Shown one piece after another: positions 51,435 to 64,000 of a stretch of DNA of 64,000 bases (the stretch's first letter is position 1; every line of letters starts with the position of its first letter). The notes beneath the pieces were generated by a model, which saw only the letters and a program-made list of their open reading frames with translations, searched no databases and was not told where the DNA came from. Origin of the DNA: Burhinus oedicnemus (taxonomy: Eukaryota > Chordata > Aves > Charadriiformes > Burhinidae); the NCBI GenBank assembly GCA_008921705.1, contig VFFE01007601.1, positions 1,065,827 to 1,129,826 of the forward strand, given 5' to 3'. The translations under genes were made by a program, and so were the position numbers.

Positions 51435-54400
51435 CTAATATTGATTTATTTTACCTAGGAATTTTTTGGCTGAATTTCTCAATGGTTATTTTTGGACTGT
51501 CTGTGTTCCTGTGTAGGTGTGTTCATCAGGTAGAGGATTGCTGTCTGATAATCCACACATGTGAAGAGATCAGGAACTTGGAGAGTGGTGAACGAGCAAT
51601 AAGAAGTCAAGGTAAACACTTCAATGCCTTTTGAAGGGTCCTTACTGAAAACTAGCTGAACACAATGTAGATCTTTCTCTTGTGTAGGGTGAGGACTTTA
51701 TCAAAGAGCAGATCATCACCATTATACTTCAATTCAAAATATGGTAGTGCTTAAGTGTTTTCAGCTCCCATTAGCTGAACATGTGATGAGGTGATAGCTG
51801 ACTATTTAAAGTGACTTGAAGGATTTTTTGGAGATATTTGGGACTGAAAACTGCCACTGTTTTCTTCTAATACGGATTTGGTTATGGGCCTCCATAGTCT
51901 GTCTTATTTCAAGATTTGTGTAACATCCTTGTATTTACTTTAAATTGGCCAGAAAGAAGACTGAAGTAGAGAATATGGAGACCTGCTCATTGTGAATGAT
52001 GGGAGCCTGACTTACCATCATGCCAAGTTTGCATTGGTTTCATTGCATTTTCAATATGGAACAAAGGTACTTCTGTATTTTTAATGTTTCTTTATAGATC
52101 TAATTCTATTTGTGTGAGGGGCAGGTTTATGATGTGGACATGTTATATTACCATTTATATAGCAACGGTCTGGTAGGAGTCCAGAGCTATTAACTAGGAT
52201 TGTCCAGACGTAGTGAGCAAAGGGCAGAAACTGGGAAAAAGAACAGATACAGCCATAGCTGCCTGCTCTGCTTCAGTCCCTCTGTCCCTTCCAAACATAA
52301 GAATCAAATAAAATTTTTTCACATTCACTGTTATTTGATATAGGCTAAATCCACTTTAGGCTTAGATGCCCATCAGGTTGTAGCAGTTTTTTCACCTCCA
52401 CTGCAACAGGAAACTTTCATTTGATTTCTAAGGGACCTGAGTTTGGGTTTCTACTAAATTAAGCTCTTTGAGTGTTAGGGCCTCTGAAAACTCTTACTGA
52501 ACTCTTCCATCCTTCTCCATTCAATTTCATGCTTCTAATTTCTGTGCTTCTGATGTAAGGGATATTTACTACCAGGCATCTAACTGATCTGCCAAGTTGC
52601 TGAGAAATGTAAGTTGCAAAACATTTGATATGAATGAAATTTTCGCCATCAAAAAGGTCTTATGTCAAAAGTGAAGACAAGTCTCTGTTTTTGCTCTTCT
52701 TAAGTACCGGATGTTAGACATTAATCATTGAACAGCAAATCCAATTACATGATTATTAATCAGATGTATTTTTTTCAACTTGGGGAGAAAAAGGCCAAGT
52801 GAAACATGAAAGTCCACTGGGAAACACTGCCAATTAAAGCAATTAAAAGAGGATGTGGAATTCTTAATTCTTACGCTTGGCTAGAAAGATGATTGACTGG
52901 GCTTAACTCTCCTGAGAGTGGGTGTGCAGGGCAGTTTTTTATTTGCTTCTTAAGATCAAATGCTTCTGTTTCTTTTATGAGGCAAAATTAATTTTCTTTG
53001 CAGGAAACTTTACTTATTATGATATGGGTAGCTGATCAAGTTTAAAATGTTTGATCAGGTTAAGCGATGCCTGTCATTTAACATTCCCACTCACGGAGAG
53101 AAGCATATATTCCTTCCACTCTCATAACATTCTGCAGACAGACTTTCTGACAGCTGAAGTGTAGCCAGTAAATTTCTTTTCCATTAGTTGCAAATTGTAC
53201 AATAATATACTAAAGTAATTACACCATAAATCTTCTTGCCATGAAGTTAGGCTCTGCGGTACACACTTATAAAATAGTGCAGTAGCAAATAAAATCACTG
53301 CATCTGTATATATTAGTCTTGCAGTAACTTTTCTGAGGGTGGTCTAAAACATTGACAAGAGTCAATTGGGAGGAACTGGGACAAATTCAATGTTTCTTGG
53401 TTTTTGTAAGAGAGGGGCTATAGTTCTTCAATAATTAAGGCTACCTTGTAGCACATGGGTCAGAGCAAGGATTATGGTCATCAATCTCCTTAAATGTGCA
53501 TTGTGAACAAGAATACAATATTCTCTGGATCATGCAGGCTGTGGTGAGTCTTAGTTGAAGATCTGAGTCCAAGACAGACTGTGTTGAAGCACCTAGGGAG
53601 TCTACTCAATCTAGACAGAATAACTCTAGGCTAAATCTAACCATTGCATGGCTATAAAATGCTTTGAAGATCAGGGAAACACAAATGAGAATATTTGCAC
53701 TAAAAGAAGTAGCTGCCAACACATCTATTTTTCTTAGATCTCTAGAAAAGAACAGACAGGTACGGTACCTAAAACACTCTCTGACCACCTGAATGTGAAG
53801 AGGCATCATTTGGCATTCACCACTGTATTGCAAACTGTGGCAATAAAATTATGCTTTCTAGACAGTTTTGTTCCCAAAGCCAAGGGCTACCCTGGAGACA
53901 GAGCTGCCTGTAACTCTCCTGATACTCCTTGAATTGTGCAATAGTTCCTTCCTTTTTTTGGGAGAGGATGGCAGCAGCGATCCCATCCCATAGTTTTTTC
54001 CCTTTAGGCCAAAGACTGTAAAGGTCTCTTTATTTCCAGAGAGACCAGGGGCTGATGCAGTCTTCCTTCAAGCCGTCATAGGTGTTTGCACCCAGACAGC
54101 CATGGACATTTCACAGGACAAGGAGCATGTGCTTAAAACTTCTGTACTGACCCCAAGGAATGGGGGTGTGTGTGTACTCTTCGACTGTACAGCACCTGGT
54201 CTTCCTTCTCCCTTCTCCAGGTGGGCTACCTAGCCATATATTGCTTAAGAGCTCTGCATCCAGTGCTTCCATTGCCCAGCTGGATGCCCTGAGATAAGAA
54301 CTGCAGGCTGGATTTATAGGAGCCCATGTCAAGTTCATTTTCCTACAGTGTGTATGGCTCAGCAGCCAGAATGTGTGAGCTTTGCTCTGTCCTCGGAGCA

Positions 54401-57400
54401 GTGTCAATACTGCCATTCACTCCTCCTGCACAAGGGGCAGCATTTATAGAGGTCGGATTATTTCCACGACCATTCATTTCGTGTGGTTTGGTAGCACAGA
54501 TGGAGAGGTGGATTCGTGGTAGTGATCAGATTGCTGGAGAAAACAGTGCAGAGGCAGGGCAGGAAAAACCCATGCTGAAAAAGCCAACATTGCGGCTTCT
54601 GATTCTGCATAACACTGCAGCCATGGACCTCTGCCAGGCACCAGCCACAGCGGCAAGAGCACACATAACCCCCAAGTGTGGGAACATTTCAGGTGAATAG
54701 GCTTTGCTATTCTGTGAATAATTACCCTCATATAGGCTGCAACTTTGACTTGGTCTTGAGCGACAGTGGTGTGAAACGGGCATTTGACTTTGATTCATCT
54801 GGTAACCGGGCATGTACAGGAGCACCGGAGAGATATTTTCCCTGCACATCAAGGCCCAGGAAGTACATTTGATGATATTTGCTATATTTGGTGTGATTTG
54901 CTGCACTCAGCTGCAATTAGGTGGTTAGAGACTCATCATTAATCTTCAGCTCTGTGTTGCCTATCATTCTGTTCCCTCACATATCTTAGCTTATGGCATT
55001 ATTCTGAGTGTTTTGATTAGGAAATATCCCTGCCTTGGAGCTGTTGCTGGTGGCAGGTTTTCTGTGTGCATCTCCTGTCAGTATCTAAATCTCTTCTATT
55101 CAAGGCTCTTTAGAGTCCTTGTCTCTCAAATGACAATTATTATGTCTCTTGTCTGATTCAGAGATCTATCAAAACCCTGCTGAGTTGATGCCCTGTCATT
55201 AGACACCCAATAAATTGCTTGTTCCTTGATACCTGAGCATATTCCTTGATGAACTTTCTGATTTTTTTTTCCCCCATTAGAATTTCTTAGGATGTTCAGA
55301 TTCATCTGTTATTTCCTTCTGCTTTCCTCCTTCCTAAAAAGGCTCACATTCTTTGTGCCCTTATATTAAAAATACTTTGAATCTAATTCTGCACTCACTC
55401 GTCTTCCTGCTTTTCACTTCACTCTTTCATAAATAAATAAGAGAAAAACAGGAGACATTTAATTGTACTTGTGATGGGGAAAGAACTTAGAAAAAACACT
55501 GTGGGGATGGCAGCGGGGAACCTCTGCTCTTGAGGGAGTTCTCTTCCAGGTCAGGACACTTAAAGGCAGCTCTTAATTCTCAATGTTTTTAACTGATGAG
55601 AGAGGCCAGTAAGTGGATGGACATCTCACTGCCTGCATCCTTCTCTCTGGAAGCTTTTATCTTGTTTAGCCCTGGTCTGACATGGACACATCGTTCATCA
55701 GTGATATCTCCTACCAGGGCAGAAGACCTCAATACATCACAGGTAAAGCTGGTCTTTATCCATGTAGTGCTCAGCCACCCTGAAGAAATCACCCTTTACA
55801 GGTTTATGGGGAATGTTTTACATATATCCAATCACCCTGTTGCATTCTGTATCACAGATGACATCCCCTTTGAAATCCCCAGGATGGTTTCATATAGCTA
55901 TGAACTTGAGGATGGTTTTCAAGTACTAGTAAGGATAGATTAATCCAAGATAGGAACTATAACCAAATCCTTATGCTATACCATGCCAAAGATCACCATG
56001 AAACACAATGGGGAAGTGACGGACAGAACCCAAGCGGTTCATTTATTTCTGTCCATGCACAAATCCCATTCTTCTCCCTCTCTAGAGTCGGCATATATTT
56101 TGCCTGGTAATGGAGCTGTCCAGTCACTGGAGATGTTAACGTCACTCTTACACTTTAGATCTTTCAAGATTAAAGGTTTTTCTTAAAAAAAAAAAGCCGT
56201 TATTCAGCCAGAGTATTAGATATGCTGAAGAATGTGATATGAATGGAGCTATGAAGAGTTCGGACTTGACAATCACAGTTTTTTTGAAACCTGTGGATCT
56301 ACCTCTTATTTATACCCTCCTGCTGATGAATAAGCATTGAATGAAGCTGTAAAGCTGGGTATTTTGTGGAGTTTAACATAAATGAGCATTAGCTCCTCTG
56401 AAGTTTTCCTTCCCTGGGACTCTCGCTAGTACATCTCTTAAGCTTCCTTGAAGTTCATATCCTTTTTTGTGTCTGTTTAAACAAATGTGGGTTGTGCTCT
56501 ATTATGTTTGTGTCACAGATACAGGAGAGGTGGGAAACTCAATTGAGTTTTGAATATTTTTCCTCTACTTCTTTGATGAGATATTTTATCACATTGATTC
56601 TAATTGTCCCCTGTATATTAAAGCTGCAAAATGTCCATTTTAATAGCTGTGATCACCTGCACAAAACCCTACCAACCAACAAACTCAATCCTGTGGACAT
56701 CTATAGTATAAGGAATAAGAGGAAAAAAAAAAAGAAAAAAGAAAGAAATGAAGAAACATGTCAGACAAGTAAATGCATATGAATCTCCTATGATAAGCAT
56801 TTGCAGTTGCTTTAGTAATAGCTAAATTTATTACAAATGCTATAACTATACTATTGAAATTAAACAATAGGAAGAGAACAATACAAAACTAGCCATTAAT
56901 CTTTGTGCATCCAAACTGTCATGATCATGAGAAGAAAAGAGTTTAGGAAAGGATCAGAGAATCCTCGCTGTCTAAAGTTGCTGCTGTGCTTTGCTTTCCA
57001 CTGCTGGATACAGAGAAGCAAATCTAAATCATTCACTGCATATCTTGCCTTGCTTTTATTTACAATATTATTTATTATTTGGCATCAGGATGCAGCTGTA
57101 CTGACTCTTCCCGAGTAAGACAAGGTCATATTCATCATTCCGTGTTTAACTAATCCTTGTGTTTTCAGTCTCTTGTAGTACACATCCTGCTAGACCATTA
57201 AACTATCATCTCTGTTGGGTTTCCATGAAATTTTTCATTTTTCCTGTGGCTGATGAAATGAATGATAATGATGTACTTCTTACCAAAAGCATCCATCATT
57301 TGAACTCCCACACTTCCCTGAGCCTTCAGTACTGTTTAAAGTCAGCTTAATGACTTTATCCCTTTAATTCATGAAGACTGACAATAGTGTTTAATGGAGT

Positions 57401-57744
57401 CCAAAGGGTACCTCCAGGTATGTGTTATTTGGGTTAAAATCTAGACTGCTTTGTCAGAAGTTCAATTTCCTCTAGAGTTCAGGTTCAGGCTTTATGGTAA
57501 TCTAGGTCAATTCTGTGCAATTATGGAAGATCAGATAAAGATTTTCTATTAGCTCTGAGGAAAAAACACTTATTGGGCAAGGAAGCTGGGAAGTTTTGCT
57601 TTATGAAATTGTGTTTTCTCCATCTCACCCTCTTTCTGGGAACTGCAGAAACATTAAGCACAAGACTCAATTTGTTTTCTAGTTCCATGGTGGAATTCAT
57701 CTAATTGAATGAGTAGTAAACAAGTTTAGATTGGCCAATTCTTA

Positions 57745-57840
57745 CAAAAAAAAAACAACCCAAAAAACAGAAAAACCCCAAAAAAACAACAACAAAAAAA
57801 ACCCCCAAAAAACAAAAAACAAAAAAAAACACCCAAAAAG
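57745..57840. repeat. A-rich low-complexity tract with C interruptions
   Basis: Nearly 100 bp of A-runs separated by C, CC or CCCC (AAAAAACAACAACAAAAAAA type), with no G over most of its length. Simple-sequence DNA. No associated element is recognised. Confidence 0.9.
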
Positions 57841-58468
57841 ACTAAGGTGTCAGCTGAACTAATGCTGGTGGAGATATTACATTTTGTAATATCCAGGTGA
57901 TTGCCAAAGCTGGGAGAACCCATGGGAAAAGAGAGACTGCCTGGGAAAGGTGGGACTGGTCATTACTGGCAGAGGTTTTTCCAGTGTTGATTCACAGTCC
58001 CATCCCCAAAGAGTTGCCAGCCTCATCAGCAGCTTTCAAAAGGTTATTCCATCTTTTGTGTGTTGTTTTACCCTCTTGATGTCATACTTCTTGTCTCCTG
58101 TTGGTTCCTACAGGGATAAAACAGGCCCCTTTCAGTGGAAGGTGACACTTTGGCAAGGGCTGAGATGGATATAGTTGATTCATGCTAATAAACTCTAAAA
58201 ATTAATGGCACTAAGAGCTGGAATAAACGCATTCAGCCTGTATTGTGCCTTGATCTAAAGGACATGCTTAGCCATTCCTCACACAAGTCAGGGTGTCAGG
58301 ACATTTCACAGACGGGGTGGTTGTGGCAAGCGCAGAGCTTCACTCAGGAAGGACACAGGGAGATGCTCTTTTTCTAGAAGAGGCTTCCCTAGCATTTTTG
58401 ATTGGCTTTTGGCAATGACAGTCTTAGCCACTAAAAGGAATCCCAGGAAGACACAGACCAGTCACATT

Positions 58469-58505
58469 AAAAAAAAAAAAAAAAAGAGAGAAAAGAGAAA
58501 ATAAA
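58469..58505. repeat. A17 run and A/G-rich tract
   Basis: Seventeen A followed by GAGAGAAAAGAGAAAATAAAAAGGG. Purine-rich simple sequence. Confidence 0.85.
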
Positions 58506-61500
58506 AAGGGTTGAAGCCTGTGGCTGAGAGACAGTCAGTGCAAAAGACCATTTGGCAGGTTTAGCAGAAGACTATCGCAGGTAGGACTGTGAATTCATGC
58601 TAATATAAATATCAACTTGCGTGATTAAATTTTAAATCTTACGGCTGCTTGGTTCAGTATAGTTTGTACAGTCTCATTCTCTGTGTGTGTCTTATACTTC
58701 TGAGTATATCAGCCAATTTCAGCTAAATCAGATGAAGGGTTCCAGGACAGTAGGACTTGGGATAATTCAATTCCCATGAGGTTTTTGGAACATAGCAACT
58801 ACAGATTGTGCCAAAGTGAAAACTAAGCACTCTGAGAAATTGTATTTGTTCCTTGGTTGTACATCACTTACAGGATATTCTCAAAAGAAATGAGGAGACC
58901 ACAGGAAATGCTTTTAAGCTGATATGCCGGAGGCTTAGAGCCATGTTAGCTTTCTGGTATGGGCAAAAGTCACTTTAAAGTGCTTCGATGGTGTAGCAAT
59001 GCTACTCATGAAATTACTTGAATCGCAGGTTTTCTACATTGCCTATATTCTGCTTGGTGAAATATGACAAACACGGAGTAAAGCAGGAGAGCGATCTCCG
59101 CTGGAGACATATCTGTAACATCAGAAATTGAGTACAGATAGAGCAAAACCCACTATGCAACATTAAAATGAAATGGAGCACAGCCGAAGCAGGGTGAGTC
59201 ATATCCTCAGTCCTTAAATTGCAGTCAGGGAGATGTGTTGGTCAACGAGCAGCTCCAGTCTTTCTGCATTCATTATTATTTGTACAGCCTGTGCATGTAG
59301 GAACTCAGTCATGGTTGATGATCCCACCAGTCTGTACTATGCAGATCTGAAAAACCCAAACGGATTCACCTCATGGAGGTTAGTATATTCTGCTGTATTT
59401 TTGTTTTCGTTGTACATGTCACTGTTTCCTTGTCTTTACTGCCCCTAGGGAGAAAAGGAAAATATTAAATGTCTCATCTTGGGCAACAGAATAATTCAAG
59501 AGATTTTCACTTCAGTACAGGCCTTCAGAGTTGGTTCTTTGTTGGTAAATAGTATCAGATACCTCAGGGTTTGGAGGAAGACACTGAGACGTTTCAACTG
59601 TGAGTGAAAATTTAACTGAGAACTCCTTCTCCAGCATGTGTGGATTTCAGAGGAGTCATGGAGTTAAAAGCAAACAAAAGAGTGAAGCTGGGGGATGTCA
59701 TCTGGTCTCCCTATAGATATGGAACAGGAATAGGGGAAGTCCTGGGGTTGAGCTTTCCATTGACCCTCCCAGAGGCTGTGAAACTCTGGTCTCTAGGAAT
59801 AGAAAAGCAAACCAGGTGCTGAAAGTGCAGCAAACCTGCAATAATGGCTGCATGCTGGCAGCTTCCCACAGTGAATGATGTCTTTATTTTGCTACAGAAA
59901 GTGCTTTAGGAAAGCTGTGGAGTGTGATTGAGGGCTGGCTTGACCGTGTAACAGAACTGCAGACTCAGGCTGTCCGAGGGACACAAGGGGACTTGACAGC
60001 AGTAAGACTTGAGGGAGCAAAATTTGCTTCTTCTTCCTACTTCATGACACAAGAACTCCTGATTGAGAAAAGTCGTGGCATGCTGGGAGGGCCCTATTTA
60101 TTTTTTTTTTTCCTAGCCCTTCCTTATAATGAGCTCAGTTGTTTTCTGCCAAGACCTGGAATGCTGCTGCTGAAAATGTTGAGGCATTTCTTATGTTCTT
60201 CAGTATAAGAAACCACAAGTGACGACAAATCCAGCCACCAGCCAGTCCTTTATCATTATGCAGCATTATGAAAATCATCTCTCCATTTCGATAGGCCAAT
60301 GGTGCCATTGATTGTACTATTCTCTGGCAGTCGGCGCCAGACTTCTGATCCTTTAAACCACATAAAGATTATCTTGGTTTCCTTTCAGCTGCGTAATTTG
60401 TTTCTTGCCACTTGCTGCAAGAGCACGTTTGGGACTTCCTGGCTTTCTACCTTCAAGTATCCTATCAGGCTTTTACTTTCTTGTAGGAACTCAAGACATC
60501 CTTCTTTGTGGCGGTGAACATCAGGGGTTCAAATGGTTAAGATGAAACATGAAAATCTCCTCAAAAATATAAAATGTGACTCCTCCTTCTCTACTGTAAT
60601 GCTGGACCCTGCTCTAGATCTAAAGAAGATGGGCTTGTGTCTCTCGCTGTAAGGAAGGTCTATGTCTCCATAACCCAATGGTAGTGGGACACTTTGCGGT
60701 CTTTAATCTATCTGTGCTCACAGGAACCTTGGGAAGACAGGGAATGCCAATTACCCACTGTTTTAGAGATAAGGACAGAGAAAGATTAAGGCATCTAGGT
60801 AGCTTGGGAATCAGTGGCCCTCAAGGGCAGACATTCCTCTTTGCTGGAGGTTTCAGGGATCTCACAGCAGAGGTCTGATCCTTGAGACCTGTGGATGGCT
60901 GGAGTAACATCGCTGCTCACTGCACCCTGGTGTTGCACCTGAAATGGATGACTAGGTAAGGGCCATAACTCCTGCGCACGTCAGGATGGTGCAGTCCCAG
61001 TGCTGTGGTAGAAACTGAGACAGGGAAGGAGGGAGCCACTGGGGCACTTTGTGGATCTGCTGGCCTAGTGAAGAAATGAAGAGAGCTCCTCTGGAGAACA
61101 AGGACACTGCAGGCAAGCCAAGAGATCCCCTCCATTCAGTTCACCTCACGGAGGGTATTGTGAAGATCAACAACCTGATCAACAATCTAACAGAATGTGA
61201 CCATGTTTGCTAAAGGTAAATGGTTATGACACTTAGAAAAGACAGCATGATTTAAAAATTCTCAAGCTCAAAAGTTATGAAGAGGATGTCAAGAATGAGG
61301 CCAGTGGCTGTAAAGTCCCTCAGGTTTCCTCAGCTGGTGATCACACTATCCTGCCCACGTAGTGTGGGGAGAGCATGGCACAGCCACCTGAGGATGTCCA
61401 GTGACAGGCAGCCATTTCAGCCAGCTGTTGCATTGAGGTGTGTCACAAACACGCAGTGTCACAGCAGAGGTCCCTCTCTCCATGGGCAGACTCGCTGGGG

Positions 61501-61756
61501 CCCTCCTGAGATGAGACGCTTGACAGGCTGTGGTCAATTCTGCTCTGTGAAGTCTGAGCTGTTGTTGTGCTGGCAGGGACGAGGGTGAGAGGGATGTGTC
61601 CCTACTCACCCGCCGGGTGGGTGGCTGGGCTGTGAGTGGTGTAACCCACACTGCTTTGCAGAGAGGTTGAAATCACTAACCGCCTTCATTCCCTGGTTGT
61701 GTGCGCTGTATTTAATACCATGTAAGGGCAGGAAGCGTCAAGGTCTAAGGCAAGAG

Positions 61757-61770
61757 AAAAAAAAAAAAAA
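61757..61770. repeat. A14 homopolymer
   Basis: Fourteen consecutive A after CAAGAG, followed by GATAATAACAG. Simple repeat. Confidence 0.85.
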
Positions 61771-63940
61771 GATAATAACAGAGAGCCAGTGAGATAAACA
61801 ACCTGAGAGAGGATGAGGCCTGACCTGATTTAATGACACGTACTGATGAATATCTTAGGCCTTGTTCTGATTTTGCAAAAAACCTTTACAAAAAGGATAA
61901 GAAGACTTAACTATGAAACTTTAGGGCAGCCCATCTGGTTGCACTGGTCTATGGGCTTTGTGTGCAATGGGGCATTTAAATATTCTGCCACCACGCTGAG
62001 CTGCATGGACCTCGCAGCAGACTGCAGTGACCAGCCAACAAGAGATCCTTGTGGCATGAATGAGCTGCAGGCAAGCAGCACAAATGGAGAGGAAAAAGGA
62101 GCTATGGCACATCTAAGGCTTTTATGTCTCTTAATACTCGCTGTGTTTTCACATCCAGTGTATGAGAAAGTTAGAGAGAGAGGTGTACTGCAGGAGGTAT
62201 TCTCACACCATGGTGACGTCCTAAGCTGGTGTCATGTTCTGGTGGCCACTGTCAGCCCCTGCTATGAGGTATGCCTTGGAGGCAGGAAGTCTGCAGGCTT
62301 CTGGTGATGCTCGAATGATAGTCCTGCCGCAGAGGTGGCTGCAACAATGCTCAGGGCAATCTTGGCTCAGCACGATTCCATTCTCCAGGAGCCATTCTGC
62401 CTTTGCTTGGAGCAGGTAATGGGGAAAGAATGGGGTTTTGTGCTGCTCACTGCTGCTCCTCTGTCCAGACTGCCTCAGAGGATCAGCAGCTAATGCTTTC
62501 CCAAGATAACACTTATCCAGTATTAAGAACCTGGGAGACTTCCTGCAGTGATGTCATCTTGCATTGTCTGGCAGAATATTACAAGTAAAAATAACTAGAG
62601 TGCGTTTTGCATGTAAAATGCGATGGCAGATCTGTGGCAATATCATGACTCATTTGGGGTGAAACTTTAAGTCTTCGTACAGCATTATTTGTTAAAAAAC
62701 AATGGCTGGAATCACCTCACAATAGTAACACAACTGTTTCTTTAGGGCCTTCCTCTGCCTGCTGGACTTGATCTCTTTTGGAGTTGTTGAAGTCCTTAGG
62801 GCTCTGAAAAAACTTCTGGCAACTTTCTTTTGTGTTGTGGTTAAGCAGATGCATTTACTGCGAGAGGGCAATAAAATTAAAGAAGTCAATAGCAAATAAC
62901 GACAACTGTTTATCTTATTTGAGGTCTACAAAGCAAGTAAAACCGAAATTGACTTTAACCAGACACAAAATACAGTTTATGTGATGAAGCTACTTGTGGA
63001 TCCCAAATCAACCTAGCATCTCTTCCTAGTTGGAACAGCAAGAGCCCGGATTTCCCTTGGTTATGTGGTGTAATATACCAGATTTAGAACTGTATAACCC
63101 AGTTCAGAAAATAGTCAAACATGCTATGGAAAGCAGTTAAAAATATGGTCTAAGCCAAGGATTTAAAATCTACGCTTAAAGTTAAGCACGTTGCAAAATT
63201 GTTAGGAATTGAGTGTTCCCCTTGTTTTAGTTGCTGGGTGCTGAAAACTCTTGAATATGTGGCAATGGCAGATAGTGAATACGACAATTTTCTTGAATTG
63301 GTGCCTGAAACTACTAAGTCTGTGAGCACTCCCAGGAAACACATCCAAGGATTTATTTGAGAATCAGCACATCATGAGACCCTCTGGGAGCCTTCCTTCA
63401 GTCCTTCATAGATTGTAAGGCTCCAGCCAGCTGGATGGAAGTCATTAAAGCTCCTTATTCTATCCATTAGTACACTCATTAATATTTTTCAGTAACTTGG
63501 GACACAACATTTCTCATGCCAAGCTTAGAAAAGTTTTCTCTTCCATCTAATTTTGACCTGGAGACAGCTGTAAGGACCAAAAGCTCACCGAATGGGAAAG
63601 AACTTTGTATAAAATTTATGTTTGCAGAATCTGTCATTCTGGGCAAAGCAATAGAGGCTTTAGAGATTAAAATCTTCCATGAAGTTGTTGACTGTAGGGG
63701 TATTTAACTTTTGTCATTGGGCTCAGTGTTCCTGTCTGAAGCTTATTGAACTACTAACAGTAAAACAATGAGCTTTTCACAGCAGGTCTCAAAAAGAAAA
63801 ACAAAGAAATACAAAGAAAGACTTCTTCTGGGACCACAGGAACTGGATAAACATGGTGCTAAATTGTTCATATACTCTAGAGATGGTTACCATTAGAAGG
63901 CAGCCAACTTAAGCACAAATAATTGCTTTTGGGTAGAAAA

Positions 63941-64000
63941 TCAGAATCGCATAATCACAGAATGGTTAAGGTTGGAAGGGACCTCTGGAGGTCTTCTTGA
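63941..64000 (-). mobile_element. CR1 LINE tail, minus orientation, cut by window end
   Basis: CAGAATCGCATAATCACAGAATGG, read as the CR1 terminal repeat in reverse, is followed by TTAAGGTTGGAAGGGACCTC and TGGAGGTC. This is the 3' end of a CR1 in the minus orientation, and its body continues past base 64000, so its length is unknown. Confidence 0.9.

Larger units (their letters stand above)
49542..63940. other. Gene-poor intergenic DNA
   Basis: No recognisable exon, RNA gene or intact transposon. AT-rich throughout, with short open frames only (the longest, about 150 codons at 61846-62307, resembles nothing known). Stretches at 50030-50250 and 50540-50760 have a dense, low-repeat AT-rich texture with TAAT-type motifs and are candidate conserved elements, as is 60230-60440 (which includes CAATGG-TG-CCATTG at 60297-60310). 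Paired TGATCA palindromes lie at 53032-53058. Simple repeats are listed separately. Confidence 0.6.

Overview
The window looks like bird genomic DNA. Three CR1 LINE 3' tails (26447-26660, 49371-49490, and one running off the end from 63941) carry the avian CR1 signature of a GGTTGGA(A)GGGACCT-type core followed by an ATTCTATG-type terminal repeat. Other transposable elements are sparse. No bacterial, plasmid or phage organisation is visible. The species cannot be fixed from the sequence.

One protein-coding gene can be supported: an intact, single-exon alpha-2A adrenergic receptor (ADRA2A) at 8342-9676 on the + strand, 444 residues. Everything around it fits a compact transcription unit. There is a GC-rich, CpG-rich promoter region (about 7030-8600) with Sp1-type boxes, a TG/CG Z-DNA-prone tract, a palindromic CACGTG E-box and a TATA box at 8101. 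A short 5' leader (about 210 nt if the TATA box sets the start) holds a 22-codon upstream ORF. The 3' UTR is about 1.9 kb and ends at a polyadenylation signal at 11528-11533.

Layout: 1-6700 is 5' flank with no recognisable gene, moderately GC-rich, with some long but unrecognised open frames. 6700-8341 is promoter and leader, including two GC-rich minisatellite-like duplications. 8342-9676 is the CDS. 9677 to about 11546 is the 3' UTR. From about 11650 to 64000 I find no exon, tRNA, rRNA or intact transposon. This 52-kb tract holds CR1 tails, a few older repeat fragments, microsatellites, homopolymers and several AT-rich, TAAT-rich stretches that read like candidate conserved enhancers. In other amniotes ADRA2A borders a large gene-poor interval, so this emptiness is expected.

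The points most worth following up are in the gene itself. They are the upstream ORF (a leader-cistron arrangement known for the beta-2 adrenergic receptor), two possible receptor start codons matching the two starts discussed for human ADRA2A, a serine at position 5.43 (the rodent-type residue tied to low yohimbine affinity), and a Cys-x-x-Cys in extracellular loop 3 absent from human ADRA2A. I did not find an undescribed multi-gene system, and I do not think the sequence supports one.
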